The notes: generated from the sequence alone by a model not told the origin. A DNA stretch of 39,102 nucleotides from an uncultured Sphingomonadales bacterium (GCA_903868245.1 CAIPUN010000092.1:1-39102), one strand, 5' to 3'. Positions 17,281-26,365 are shown, numbered from the stretch's first letter. Numbers and translations: made by a program.

Positions 17281-18339
17281 ATGGCTTTGTCGCGTTTGAC
17301 CCTGAATAATTTTAGAAATCATGCTGCGCTGGAAATTCGGCCGCACGCACAATTCCTTGCGCTTCACGGCACAAATGGCGCGGGTAAGACAAACATTCTT
17401 GAGGCAGTGTCGCTGTTGGTCCCCGGCCGAGGTCTCCGACGGGCGGCGATGTCTGATATAGTGCGCAACGGGAGCAGTGGCGGCTTTGCCATTGTAGCTG
17501 AGGTCGGTGGCAATGTGATTGGTACTGGTGTCAGCGCAGAGCAGCCCGAACGGCGCAAGGTGCGGGTGAACGAGAGCAATGCCACGATAAACAGTCTTGC
17601 TGAATGGCTATCGGTTATCTGGCTTACACCGGCGATGGACCGTTTGTTTGCTGATGGCGCAGCTGCGCGACGGCGGTTTCTGGATCGATTGGTATTGGCG
17701 ATAAACCCGGGCCACGCGCGGCACAGCAGTCGATATGAAAAGGCCATGCAACAACGCAACCGGCTTTTGGCGGGCGGTGTTGCCGCCGATCCACTGTGGT
17801 TAGATGCGCTTGAGGCGCAGATGGCTGAGAGTGGAAATGCCATTCAGGCGGCGCGTGCTTCGGTCGTTGAGGCATTGAGTGACCAATTGCTAAAGACTCC
17901 GTCCGGGCCATTTGCCACGCCGCAGATAAAATTGGTCGATAAGGTTGCAGCTGCCGATGACGATCTTGAATCTGCATGGCGCAAGGGACGTAGCCGTGAC
18001 GCTGCTGCCGGGCGCACTTTGCTTGGTCCGCACCGCGCTGATCTCGAAGTATTGCACAGCGCCTCGGGACAAGTCGCTGAGCAATGCTCCACAGGAGAAC
18101 AAAAGGCGTTGTTACTCTCGCTCATTCTCGCGCACGCGGCGCTTGTATCGGTCCAACGTGATGCGCCGCCGATTTTGTTGCTTGATGAGGTTGCTGCGCA
18201 TCTCGACCCGGCAAGACGCACTGCGTTGTTCGGGTTGTTGGCCAATACGGGCGCGCAGGTCTGGATGACTGGAACTGAACCCGAATTGTTTAACGGTATT
18301 GGAGCCTCAGCCCAGTTGTTGCCAATAGGCCAGATTTAG
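17281..18339 (+). CDS. recF: DNA replication/repair protein RecF
   Basis: SMC-like ATPase that loads RecA at gaps with RecO and RecR. The 352-residue protein begins LSRLTLNNFRNH, with Walker A GTNGAGKT (30-37), the ABC signature STGEQKALLLSL, and Walker B LLLDEVAAHLD near the C-terminus. The length is normal. The start has no strong ribosome binding site; no other Met lies near it. Unlike in many bacteria, it is not beside dnaA-dnaN-gyrB here. It converges on clpA, with a hairpin between. Confidence 0.93.
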   Translation: MALSRLTLNNFRNHAALEIRPHAQFLALHGTNGAGKTNILEAVSLLVPGRGLRRAAMSDIVRNGSSGGFAIVAEVGGNVIGTGVSAEQPERRKVRVNESNATINSLAEWLSVIWLTPAMDRLFADGAAARRRFLDRLVLAINPGHARHSSRYEKAMQQRNRLLAGGVAADPLWLDALEAQMAESGNAIQAARASVVEALSDQLLKTPSGPFATPQIKLVDKVAAADDDLESAWRKGRSRDAAAGRTLLGPHRADLEVLHSASGQVAEQCSTGEQKALLLSLILAHAALVSVQRDAPPILLLDEVAAHLDPARRTALFGLLANTGAQVWMTGTEPELFNGIGASAQLLPIGQI

Positions 18340-18343
18340 AATG

Positions 18344-18363
18344 GCCCCCTGCGTGCAGGGGGC
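18344..18363. terminator. Bidirectional hairpin between recF and clpA
   Basis: GCCCCCTGC (18344-18352) and GCAGGGGGC (18355-18363) form a very stable 9-bp GC-rich stem with a minimal loop (effectively 8 bp around a 4-base loop). It starts 5 bases after the recF stop and ends 7 bases before the clpA stop codon. It is the only possible terminator for these convergent genes. Downstream T content is poor on both strands (ATTCATTTA on plus). Confidence 0.7.
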
Positions 18364-18369
18364 ATTCAT

Positions 18370-20712
18370 TTAGCGGGCTTTACTGGACTTTTTAGCACCA
18401 CTTTTCTTTGTCGGCTTGGGTTTGGCAGATTTGGGTGGCGCTGGCGTCACTTCAAAGGCGGGCTGGCCGTCCTTAATGCGCACGGCCACTTCGCCGCCAT
18501 GCACGAGTTTGCCAAACAACAGCTCTTCCGCCAACGGCTGCTTGATTTTCTCTTGAATCAGGCGGCTCATCGGGCGCGCTCCGTACAGCTTGTCATAGCC
18601 ACGTTCGGTCAGCCATGCACGTGCCTCGTCATCAAGTTTGATATGCACATTCTGGTCGGCAAGCTGCAGTTCCAATTGCAGGATGAACTTGTCGACAACG
18701 CGTGCGACGACTTCGGTTGGCAGATATCCGAATGGCACGGTCGCATCGAGGCGATTCCGGAATTCCGGCGCAAACATTTTTTTAACGGCTTCGTCGCCGG
18801 CGTCTTCCTTGCTGATATTGTTGCCGAAACCGATGCCCTCTTTTGCCATGTCGCTGGCGCCCGCGTTGGTTGTCATGATCAAAATGACGTTGCGGAAGTC
18901 AACGGTCTTGCCATGATGGTCGGTCAAACGGCCATTATCCATAACTTGCAGCAGGATGTTGAATAGGTCCGGATGCGCCTTTTCGATTTCGTCTAGCAAC
19001 AGCACGCTATGTGGGCTTTGGTCAACGGCATCGGTTAGCAATCCGCCTTGGTCAAAACCAACATAGCCGGGGGGCGCGCCGATCAGACGGCTGACACTGT
19101 GGCGCTCCATATATTCCGACATGTCAAACCGCTTGAGTGGGATGCCAAGAATAGAGGCCAGTTGTCGCGCGACTTCGGTTTTGCCGACACCCGTCGGACC
19201 GCTGAACAAATAGCTGCCGATTGGTTTTTCGGTATCGCGCAGGCCTGCACGGCTGAGCTTAATGGCGCTCGCAAGCACTTCAATGGCCTTATCCTGACCA
19301 AAGACGACGCGCTTAAGATCCGCCTCAAGTGTGCCGAGCGCGGTCTTGTCATCTGACGACACCTGCTTTGGTGGAATGCGCGCAATGGTTGCTATAACCG
19401 CCTCAATTTCGCGGGCCGTGATCAATTTGCGGCGCTTTGAGGGTGCTACAAGCATCTGCATGGCACCAACCTCGTCAATGACGTCGATGGCCTTGTCTGG
19501 CTGCTTACGGTCATTGATGTAACGAGAGGACAGCTCCACGGCAGCCTTGATGGCGTCGGGGGTGTATTTAACTTTGTGATGCTCTTCAAATGCACTGCGC
19601 AAGCCGCCAAGAATTTTGATGGTGTCTTCGGTGCTTGGTTCGTTGACGTCAATCTTCTGAAACCGGCGCAGCAATGCGCGGTCCTTTTCGAAATGGTTAC
19701 GGAATTCCTTGTAAGTGGTCGAGCCGATGCAACGAATTGTGCCGCCGGATAAAGCAGGTTTTAGCAAGTTCGATGCGTCCATCGCCCCGCCGCTTGTTGC
19801 GCCCGCGCCGATGACGGTGTGGATTTCGTCGATGAACAAAATAGCGTCTGGAAGCTTTTCCAATTCGGACACGACCGCCTTTAAGCGCTCTTCGAAATCA
19901 CCGCGATACCGCGTTCCAGCCAGCAAAGCGCCCATATCGAGCGAATAAATCACTGCGGGTAACAGAACCTCTGGCACCTGATTTTCAACGATGCGACGGG
20001 CAAGACCCTCGGCAATCGCGGTTTTCCCAACGCCTGGCTCACCCACATAAAGGGGGTTATTCTTCGACCGGCGGCACAGAATTTGGACAGTGCGGTCAAC
20101 CTCTGCAGTGCGGCCGATCAGAGGATCAATACGCCCCTGTTTGGCTTTTTCATTCAGATTGACGGTGAACTGATCCAGTGCACCTTCTTTCTTGTCCTTT
20201 TTCGCCTTGCTGTCTTCGGGCTCGTCGTTTCTCTGCTCAGCGCCGGAGACGGACTGAGTTTCGGCTAGCTTGCCGTCCTTGCCGATGCCGTGGCTGATAT
20301 AAGATACGGCATCGAGCCGGCTCATATCCTGCTGTTGCAGGAAGTATACTGCATAGCTCTCTCGCTCCGAGAATAAAGCGACTAGGACATTTGCGCCGGT
20401 TACAACATCTTTGCCAGAGCTTTGGACATGCAATATTGCGCGTTGAACGACACGTTGAAACCCACTCGTCGGCGATGGGTCAACCTTGCCCTCCACGCGC
20501 AAACTTTCCAACTCGGTATCCAAATATGTGATGATGATGTCAGAAAGTTCGCCAAGATCGACGCCGCAAGCCTGCATGACCTTCGCAGCATCCGTATCGT
20601 CAATTAGCGCCAGAAGGAGATGCTCCAGTGTCGCATATTCATGCGCGCGGTCGCCAGCATGTTTCAATGCGTTATGAAGCGTGGCTTCCAGAGACTCTGC
20701 AAATGATGGCAT
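18370..20712 (-). CDS. clpA: ATP-dependent Clp protease ATP-binding subunit ClpA
   Basis: AAA+ unfoldase that feeds substrates to ClpP. The 780-residue protein has the double Clp-N domain (1-145), a charged linker (about 155-180, rich in Lys and Asp), a first AAA module with Walker A GEPGVGKT (224-231) and FIDEIHTVIGAG, and a second with GPTGVGKT (about 505-512) and LLLDEIEKAHPD. No ClpB-type middle domain is present, which marks ClpA. The IGFG loop after SDMAKEG is the ClpP-docking motif. The C-terminus is a Lys/Pro-rich tail (about 25 residues). GGAG precedes the start. The adaptor gene clpS, often adjacent, is absent from the window. Confidence 0.95.
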   Translation of the reverse strand: MPSFAESLEATLHNALKHAGDRAHEYATLEHLLLALIDDTDAAKVMQACGVDLGELSDIIITYLDTELESLRVEGKVDPSPTSGFQRVVQRAILHVQSSGKDVVTGANVLVALFSERESYAVYFLQQQDMSRLDAVSYISHGIGKDGKLAETQSVSGAEQRNDEPEDSKAKKDKKEGALDQFTVNLNEKAKQGRIDPLIGRTAEVDRTVQILCRRSKNNPLYVGEPGVGKTAIAEGLARRIVENQVPEVLLPAVIYSLDMGALLAGTRYRGDFEERLKAVVSELEKLPDAILFIDEIHTVIGAGATSGGAMDASNLLKPALSGGTIRCIGSTTYKEFRNHFEKDRALLRRFQKIDVNEPSTEDTIKILGGLRSAFEEHHKVKYTPDAIKAAVELSSRYINDRKQPDKAIDVIDEVGAMQMLVAPSKRRKLITAREIEAVIATIARIPPKQVSSDDKTALGTLEADLKRVVFGQDKAIEVLASAIKLSRAGLRDTEKPIGSYLFSGPTGVGKTEVARQLASILGIPLKRFDMSEYMERHSVSRLIGAPPGYVGFDQGGLLTDAVDQSPHSVLLLDEIEKAHPDLFNILLQVMDNGRLTDHHGKTVDFRNVILIMTTNAGASDMAKEGIGFGNNISKEDAGDEAVKKMFAPEFRNRLDATVPFGYLPTEVVARVVDKFILQLELQLADQNVHIKLDDEARAWLTERGYDKLYGARPMSRLIQEKIKQPLAEELLFGKLVHGGEVAVRIKDGQPAFEVTPAPPKSAKPKPTKKSGAKKSSKAR

Positions 20713-20839
20713 AACTTAGTCTCCTTGTGAGTCGCGGCAACTTCTGAATACTATATCGGCTTGGCCTTCGGCGCTTTCAAGCATGATGGGGCAGATAACG
20801 GTATGTGTCTGGTTTTTCTTAACGATAGACGAGTGGTCA

Positions 20840-21037
20840 TCACTTTTTAAACAATGCGTCCGCAACAGTTCTATGCTTGCTGGCGAACGCTATTTTCCCC
20901 TCGCAGCGTATAATTTCTGCCTTTAGTGAAGCGATACGTGCGTCAAGCTCCGCCACGGACAGGGAATCAATATCCTGCGTAACAAGATTGGCCACAGGAT
21001 CGTCGCGCCGGCGCGGCAAGTTTTCGTCAATATCCAT
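20840..21037 (-). CDS. DUF1192 family small coiled-coil protein
   Basis: A 65-residue protein with the DUF1192 pattern: an acidic N-terminus with DENLPRRRDDP, then the conserved SLSVAELDARIASLKAEIIRCE helix, predicted to be a short coiled coil. The family is alphaproteobacterial and of unknown function. The ribosome binding site is weak. It lies 127 bases upstream of clpA in the same direction; that gap shows no other gene. It is divergent from the quinone oxidoreductase gene. Confidence 0.8.
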   Translation of the reverse strand: MDIDENLPRRRDDPVANLVTQDIDSLSVAELDARIASLKAEIIRCEGKIAFASKHRTVADALFKK

Positions 21038-21110
21038 ACCGCATATTTTACCGATGGGCGGTTGCTGTCAATATGAAGCTTGCTTAAAAGGCCGGTCAAT
21101 CAAAAGGGAT

Positions 21111-22118
21111 ATGGCACAGATGGATAAGCTACCGGAATCAATGACCGTAATCGAGATTTCGACGCCGGGTGGACCCGAGGTGCTTGTCCCGTCACATCGG
21201 CCACTACCGATTCCGGGTGTGGGCGAAGTGCTGTTGAAAGTCGCTTATGCGGGCGTAAACCGGCCTGACGTTATCCAGCGTAAGGGGCTTTACCCTGCGC
21301 CTCCAGGGGCAAGTGATCTGCCCGGGCTTGAAGTGTCGGGAACAGTCGTTGCCGTAGGTGATAATGTCGACCTGGCTGTTATTGGTAACCGTTACTGCGC
21401 GTTAGTATCAGGCGGTGGCTATGCCGAATATTGCCTTGCGCGGATGGATGTGTGCTTACCGGTTCCATCAGGCATGGAGATGGTCGAAGCGGCCGCCTTA
21501 CCTGAAACATTGTTCACTGTTTGGCATAATGTTTTTGAGCGGGGCTATGCTTCCCCTGGTGAGACCGTTCTCATTCACGGAGGGACCAGCGGAATTGGTA
21601 CCATGGCGATCAAACTGGGTAAGCTTTTCGGCCTGACTGTGATTGTGACCTGTGGTTCCGATGAAAAATGTGTAGCAGCCGAAAAAATCGGCGCGGATCA
21701 TGCCATCAACTATAACAATTCCGACTTTGTCGAACGTGTGAAGGCGCTCACAAGTGGCGAGGGCGTCCATCTTGTGCTTGATATGGTCGCAGGCAGTTAT
21801 GTGTCCCGCAATCTGCAGTGCTTGCGTGAAGACGGGCGGCATGTGACCATTGCGGTGCAGGGCGGGATGATATCGGAAATCAACATGGCTTATGTCATGT
21901 CACGCCGCCTGACGCTGACTGGATCGACGCTACGTCCTCGAACCCCTGCGTTTAAGGCAACGCTTGCGCAGCAATTATTAGCGAAGGTCTGGCCAATGGT
22001 TTGCGAAGGAACGCTGCGTCCCGAAATGGACAAGATTTTTCCGCTTGCCGAAGCCGCCGCCGCACATGCCTATATGGAATCCGGCGCACATATCGGGAAA
22101 ATCATGCTGGAAGTATAA
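21111..22118 (+). CDS. NAD(P)H quinone oxidoreductase (PIG3/QOR family, MDR superfamily)
   Basis: A zinc-free medium-chain dehydrogenase that reduces quinones with NAD(P)H. The 335-residue protein has the GroES-like N-terminal domain with AYAGVNRPDVIQRKG and PGLEVSGTV, the cofactor-binding loop HGGTSGIGTMAIKLGK, and the PIG3-type C-terminus. No structural-zinc Cys cluster is present. Two in-frame Met codons (21111 and 21120) are possible; AAAAGGG lies just before the first. The frame is open upstream to 20877, but that overlaps the divergent DUF1192 gene and shows no similarity. Its stop is 6 bases from that of the convergent hydrolase. Confidence 0.88.
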   Translation: MAQMDKLPESMTVIEISTPGGPEVLVPSHRPLPIPGVGEVLLKVAYAGVNRPDVIQRKGLYPAPPGASDLPGLEVSGTVVAVGDNVDLAVIGNRYCALVSGGGYAEYCLARMDVCLPVPSGMEMVEAAALPETLFTVWHNVFERGYASPGETVLIHGGTSGIGTMAIKLGKLFGLTVIVTCGSDEKCVAAEKIGADHAINYNNSDFVERVKALTSGEGVHLVLDMVAGSYVSRNLQCLREDGRHVTIAVQGGMISEINMAYVMSRRLTLTGSTLRPRTPAFKATLAQQLLAKVWPMVCEGTLRPEMDKIFPLAEAAAAHAYMESGAHIGKIMLEV

Positions 22119-22124
22119 GCGCGT

Positions 22125-23096
22125 TTATAGTTTAGGTGCTTTCACCGTCACGCCATCCAGCCAAATTTTGACATCATTGGCGCTTTTCTCGGGAATTTCC
22201 TCCATAGGGATATGGCCGACATTAGGGTAGATGACTAGCTTTGCCTGCGGCAAGGCTTCGGCGAACCATTTGGCCGAGCTAACGGGGATTAAGTTATCTT
22301 CGGCGCCCCACAAGATCAAAGTTGGCACCTTTATGGCCGAGAGCTGCTCTTTTGTGCCGGGTGTCATATTCTTGGGACTTGCAAAGCGCTGCATCGTTGC
22401 TTCGCGGTTGCCGGGATAGCGGTTTAATTCCCAGTATCGGTCAATGAGCTTGTCATTGATTTTTGAATGAACGCTCATCGACGTTTTAACACTCGATTCA
22501 AAAATGCTGCGGGGTGCGATGAAGCGAACGGATTCTTTTATCACCGGCATGCGCATTAGTTTGAACCCAATCGGTAAATTGCCAGATTTTGCACGAGGTT
22601 GTCCGCTGGCATCAACTAACAACAAAGCTTCGACCTTCTCAGGATGCTCCAAAGCAAATAGCCATGAAACACCGCCGCCCATGGAATTGCCGCCAATTAT
22701 CGCATTATCAACATTCAACTTGGTCAATAAACGGTCAACGACGCTCACATAAGTTGCATTGTCGTAGATGCCTGCGGGGTTGCTTCCAGTCAGACCATGT
22801 CCAGGAAGATCAAGCGTGATAACGCGATAGTCTTTGCCGAGAATTTTGACCCATGGTTCCCAAGTGTGCAGTGAGGCGTTTGAACCGTGGATGAGGACGA
22901 GAACGCGTCCATCGGGCTTGCCTTCATCGCGATAATGCACGCGCAGACCAGGCTCCAATTCGGCAAAGCGTGAAGCGGCGTTGCTATATTTGCGCTCCAT
23001 CTGGGCGGCCTCTGTATCAGGGGCATAGCCCCAGAAAAACAGTGCGGCCAAGGCGGCAAGCAACAAAATGACGAGCCATTTGATCAAACGTAGCAT
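22125..23096 (-). CDS. Membrane-anchored alpha/beta hydrolase
   Basis: A 323-residue alpha/beta hydrolase with one N-terminal membrane helix (about residues 5-24), so the catalytic domain is probably periplasmic. It has the oxyanion HGSNAS (70-75), the nucleophile elbow GGNSMGGG (Ser138), the acid in LILWGAEDNLIP and His in NVGHIPMEE, giving a full triad. The substrate is unknown. ATG 23096 has GGGGGA just upstream; a TTG four codons earlier is also possible but overlaps that site. Confidence 0.87.
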   Translation of the reverse strand: MLRLIKWLVILLLAALAALFFWGYAPDTEAAQMERKYSNAASRFAELEPGLRVHYRDEGKPDGRVLVLIHGSNASLHTWEPWVKILGKDYRVITLDLPGHGLTGSNPAGIYDNATYVSVVDRLLTKLNVDNAIIGGNSMGGGVSWLFALEHPEKVEALLLVDASGQPRAKSGNLPIGFKLMRMPVIKESVRFIAPRSIFESSVKTSMSVHSKINDKLIDRYWELNRYPGNREATMQRFASPKNMTPGTKEQLSAIKVPTLILWGAEDNLIPVSSAKWFAEALPQAKLVIYPNVGHIPMEEIPEKSANDVKIWLDGVTVKAPKL

Positions 23097-23189
23097 ATCT
23101 TCCCCCAATTATTGCTCTGGAATGCACGGGTGGTGCAGCGGGTGCAAGTCCAAACGCGCATTGTCGCTTGCCGATGTGGCAAACTTCGC

Positions 23190-23234
23190 CTAATGCTTGG
23201 TTAACATTTTCAGGCCGCTCCGTAAGGGGCGGCC
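23190..23234 (+). promoter_or_regulatory. CtrA-like box and leader hairpin upstream of trcR
   Basis: CTAA-TGCTTGG-TTAA at 23190-23204 is one mismatch from the CtrA full site TTAA-N7-TTAA. It is followed by a 9-bp hairpin, GGCCGCTCC (23213-23221) and GGGGCGGCC (23226-23234, one G-T pair) with loop GTAA, ending 9 bases before the GGAG of trcR. The hairpin could be a terminator of upstream transcription, though the tail CTTATTATT is only partly T-rich, or a leader structure that controls translation. Confidence 0.45.
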
Positions 23235-23255
23235 CTTATTATTGGAGCAAATGAA

Positions 23256-23957
23256 ATGGCCACCCCTTTGATGCCACATGCGACAGCCGCTTGGTTGGTC
23301 GACAACACGGGTTTGAGCTTCTCGCAAATCGCCGAATTTTGTGGAATTCATATCCTTGAAGTGCAGGCCATGGCTGATGATATGACGGGATCGAAATATA
23401 CCGGCCGTGACCCTGTGCATGCCGGCGAACTGGCGATGGAAGAAATCGAAAAGGGGCAGGCGGATGAGGATTATGTTCTCAAAATGTCAAAGGGACCGGA
23501 TCAGGTGCGCCGCACAAAAGGCCCGCGGTATACGCCAGTATCCAAGCGTCAGGACAAGCCCGATGGCATCGCTTGGCTTCTGCGTAATCACCCCGAAATT
23601 TCGGATGGTGCCATCTGCAAGTTGATCGGTACGACGCGCAATACAATTGCGGCCATTCGTGAGCGTAGCCACTGGAACATCGCCGAAATTCAGGCGAAGG
23701 ATCCAGTAACGCTTGGTTTGACATCGCAGCGCGAGCTGGATGCTATTGTGAACCGCGCTGCTAAAAAAGCCGGTATCGACAACACCGCTGCCAATGACGC
23801 GCGCCTGGGAACCGATCGTGACGCTTTAATCGAAGAATTGCGCGCAGAACGTACAGAAGCTGCCCGTCGCGCGGAAGCTGCGCTGAATGGCGAAGACGAA
23901 AATGCTGGCAAGGCAGAATTGACCGCCGACACGCTGTTCAAAAAAGCTGGCGAATAA
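23256..23957 (+). CDS. trcR: DUF1013 / TrcR-family transcriptional regulator
   Basis: A 233-residue protein of the DUF1013 family, conserved across Alphaproteobacteria and named TrcR, a cell-cycle-linked transcription factor, in recent annotation. It has two helix-turn-helix-like segments: WLVDNTGLSFSQIAEFCGIH near the N-terminus and WLLRNHPEISDGAICKLIG around residues 107-125, with TTRNTIAAIRERSHWN following. The C-terminal third is a charged helical region rich in Ala, Glu and Arg. GGAG is 8 bases before ATG 23256. The name is recalled for the family; I could not check it here. Its promoter region has a CtrA-like box and hairpin. Confidence 0.8.
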   Translation: MATPLMPHATAAWLVDNTGLSFSQIAEFCGIHILEVQAMADDMTGSKYTGRDPVHAGELAMEEIEKGQADEDYVLKMSKGPDQVRRTKGPRYTPVSKRQDKPDGIAWLLRNHPEISDGAICKLIGTTRNTIAAIRERSHWNIAEIQAKDPVTLGLTSQRELDAIVNRAAKKAGIDNTAANDARLGTDRDALIEELRAERTEAARRAEAALNGEDENAGKAELTADTLFKKAGE

Positions 23958-23972
23958 TCGCAACGTCATGAT

Positions 23973-23996
23973 TGCCTTAATCGCTTGATTAAGGCA
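23973..23996. terminator. Perfect stem-loop after trcR
   Basis: TGCCTTAATC (23973-23982) and GATTAAGGCA (23987-23996) form a 10-bp stem with loop GCTT, 15 bases after the trcR stop and 10 bases before the MBL hydrolase start. No T-run follows, only GC-rich sequence with the GGGGGG that serves the next ATG. It may be a terminator or a processing/translation structure. Confidence 0.5.
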
Positions 23997-24006
23997 CGGC
24001 GGGGGG

Positions 24007-25107
24007 ATGGCAGTTCCTACACCCCCCGCATATGACGCGTCGCTTGCCGACCATGGGTTTGAAGCAAAAGAGCTTAAGGGGCTAACTTACCCATTGGGCG
24101 ATCATGCGCCGCAATATGGCGAAATTTACCCCATTGCACCGGATATGGGTTGGACGCGGATGCCTGTGCCCGGCAACTTAGCGCACATAAATCTATGGCT
24201 TCTGGATGAAGTTGATGGTGGTTACGCTATCGCGGATACTGGCCTTTTCATGCCAGCGACGATTGAACAATGGAAGTCGATGTTTGCTGGCGTCTTGGCC
24301 GAACGCGCGCTCAAGCGAATTTTTGTAACCCACTTTCATCCCGACCATGTCGGCTGCGCCGGTTGGCTGGCCAATAAGTTTAAGGTTCCTATTTGGATGA
24401 ACCGCACTGAATGGTTGATGGCGCGAATGCTGACCAGCGAACAGTTGGAGCAGCCGCCAGAGGAAGTTCTCAACAACCGTCGTTTTGCCGGTTTTGATGA
24501 GGCGCGCATTGATAAGCTGCGCAAGGCAGGATGGGGTGGTTTTGCCCGCGCGGTGTCGCGTCTGCCGACGGGGCATGTGCGCATGGAAGATGGACAAGTC
24601 ATTCGCGTTGGTCGCCGGGACTGGACGGTTATGACGGGCGGTGGCCACACACCAGAACATGCCAGTCTTGTCGATTTTGATAACAATATGATTATTGCTG
24701 GCGACCAGATTTTGCCGCGTATCACATCAAACGTATCGGTCATGGATAGCGAACCAGAAGCGGATCCGCTGGGCGAATGGCTGGCATCAATTGCGAAATT
24801 CCGTGCGGCTTTGCCCGCGGATATGTTGGTGCTGCCTGCGCATGGCGAGCCCTTTACCGGCGTGCATGTCCGTTTGGACAAGCTTGCCTCGGGACATCAT
24901 GAGCGGCTTGATAAGCTTGAATCTGCATTGCGTACCTCCGAAATGCGTTCTGTTGACACGTTCTCATTGCTTTTTGACCGTGAGATTGACGATAGCGTTT
25001 ATGGTTTAGCTGCAGGCGAGGCGCAGGCGCATTTGCGGCATTTGCATTTTGCCGGACGGATAAAATGTGAAATCCGCGACGGCGTTGGCTGGTATCACGC
25101 GGCATAA
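24007..25107 (+). CDS. MBL-fold metallo-hydrolase
   Basis: A 366-residue metallo-beta-lactamase-fold enzyme. The metal site is complete: HFHPDH (109-114), GGGHTPEH, AGDQILPR and PAHGEP supply the His and Asp ligands. A C-terminal winged-helix-like domain (about 290-366, with EAQAHLRHLHFAGRI) is like that of the LACTB2-type hydrolases, so the substrate is probably a thioester or ester. The start ATG follows a run of G bases and a stem-loop. It is 49 bases downstream of trcR. Confidence 0.88.
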   Translation: MAVPTPPAYDASLADHGFEAKELKGLTYPLGDHAPQYGEIYPIAPDMGWTRMPVPGNLAHINLWLLDEVDGGYAIADTGLFMPATIEQWKSMFAGVLAERALKRIFVTHFHPDHVGCAGWLANKFKVPIWMNRTEWLMARMLTSEQLEQPPEEVLNNRRFAGFDEARIDKLRKAGWGGFARAVSRLPTGHVRMEDGQVIRVGRRDWTVMTGGGHTPEHASLVDFDNNMIIAGDQILPRITSNVSVMDSEPEADPLGEWLASIAKFRAALPADMLVLPAHGEPFTGVHVRLDKLASGHHERLDKLESALRTSEMRSVDTFSLLFDREIDDSVYGLAAGEAQAHLRHLHFAGRIKCEIRDGVGWYHAA

Positions 25108-25202
25108 TGTTTCGATCATGGCCGTCTTGCCAAAAACAATGATCGTTAAGTGTGACCACAAAGCAATTCGGATCGCGCGAGATTGTTAAAGGCCAGTCTG
25201 CG

Positions 25203-26300
25203 ATGGAAGGAAATCTCAATCTCATCCGCAAGATAATCCATGTCGACATGGATGCATTTTATGCCAGCGTTGAGCAACGTGATAATCCCGATCTGCGCGG
25301 TAAACCCGTGGCCGTCGGCGGTTCATCCAAGCGAGGGGTAGTAGCTGCAGCAAGCTATGAAGCGCGTGCGTTCGGTGTGCGCTCGGCGATGCCATCTGTA
25401 ACTGCGCAAAGGCAATGCCCCGACCTGATTTTTGTCAAGCCAAGGTTTGAAGCCTATAAAGCAGTTTCCCGTCAAATTCGTGATATTTTTGCGCGGCATA
25501 CCGACCTTATCCAGCCACTATCGTTAGATGAGGCCTATCTTGATGTCACCCATGACAAGCAAGGCATCGGGTCCGCAGTGAAGATTGCTAAAGCGATCCG
25601 CACAGCTATCCGCGACGAGACGGGCCTTACCGCGAGCGCCGGTGTAAGCTACAACAAGTTCATTGCAAAGCTGGCCAGCGACCAGAATAAGCCCGATGGA
25701 ATGTGCGTCATTTTGCCGGATCAAGGCCCGGAGTTCGTTGCTAGCCTGCCGGTCCGCCGGTTTCATGGTGTCGGACCACGTACCGCTGAGAAGATGGCTA
25801 AGCTCGGTGTGAATACGGGCGCTGACCTTGCGCAGAAAGATGAGAATTGGTTGGCGCAGCATTTCGGCAGTTGGGGCGAATATTTGTTCTGGGCTGCACG
25901 TGGCATTGACCACCGGCCGGTCATCGCAAATGCAGTGCGCAAATCTATCGGCGCAGAAAGTACCTATTTTGATGATAAACGGAGCGTGCCCGAACTGCGC
26001 GATGCTCTGGAAGAGATAGTAGATTTAGTATGGGGCCGTATAGAACGGAGCCAAGCGCAGGGCAGAACATTGGTGCTAAAGGCGCGTTATTCGGATTTCC
26101 GGACAATCACACGATCCCGAACTGTTGGGCAAGCGTTGACGGATCGAGCGGCTATTGCGCAACTTGGCCATGCATTGCTTGATCAAATACTCCCGGTTGA
26201 GATGGGGGTTAGACTTCTTGGGCTAACACTTTCCGGTTTGGTAGACCATAATGAAATCGCACACGGTGCTGCGCCGCAGGGACAATTTAAATTTGATTGA
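25203..26300 (+). CDS. dinB: DNA polymerase IV (DinB, Y-family)
   Basis: Translesion DNA polymerase. From ATG 25203 the protein has 365 residues. Catalytic acids are in HVDMDAFYASVE (Asp15) and SLDEAYLDV (Asp109, Glu110); the SYEARAFGVRSAMP steric-loop motif is present, as is the little finger domain. The C-terminus QGQFKFD resembles a beta-clamp-binding motif of the QxxLxF type with Phe for Leu. A GTG start at 25152 is possible but has no ribosome binding site, whereas AAAGG precedes 25203. I found no GAAC/GTTC-type LexA box in the 95-base gap before it. Confidence 0.92.
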   Translation: MEGNLNLIRKIIHVDMDAFYASVEQRDNPDLRGKPVAVGGSSKRGVVAAASYEARAFGVRSAMPSVTAQRQCPDLIFVKPRFEAYKAVSRQIRDIFARHTDLIQPLSLDEAYLDVTHDKQGIGSAVKIAKAIRTAIRDETGLTASAGVSYNKFIAKLASDQNKPDGMCVILPDQGPEFVASLPVRRFHGVGPRTAEKMAKLGVNTGADLAQKDENWLAQHFGSWGEYLFWAARGIDHRPVIANAVRKSIGAESTYFDDKRSVPELRDALEEIVDLVWGRIERSQAQGRTLVLKARYSDFRTITRSRTVGQALTDRAAIAQLGHALLDQILPVEMGVRLLGLTLSGLVDHNEIAHGAAPQGQFKFD

Positions 26301-26329
26301 TTGAAAATTGAAATTTTTTATCATATATC
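26301..26329 (+). promoter_or_regulatory. Candidate sigma-70 promoter of the TetR gene
   Basis: TTGAAA (26301-26306) and TATATC (26324-26329) are separated by exactly 17 bases, in an AT-rich block right after the dinB stop and 37 bases before the TetR start. It is the best sigma-70-like pair in this part of the window. A small AAAAT-TGAA-ATTTT dyad overlaps the spacer and might be an operator. Confidence 0.5.
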
Positions 26330-26365
26330 ATTAAACTGTTATGTGTATGCAATACAGGATATGAG

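Noticed and set aside
18629-19000. Several plus-strand frames inside clpA
   Set aside because: Antisense shadows of a clearly coding gene; no ribosome binding sites or domains.
23109-23189. Small gene between the alpha/beta hydrolase and trcR
   Set aside because: No start with ribosome binding site and only very short frames.
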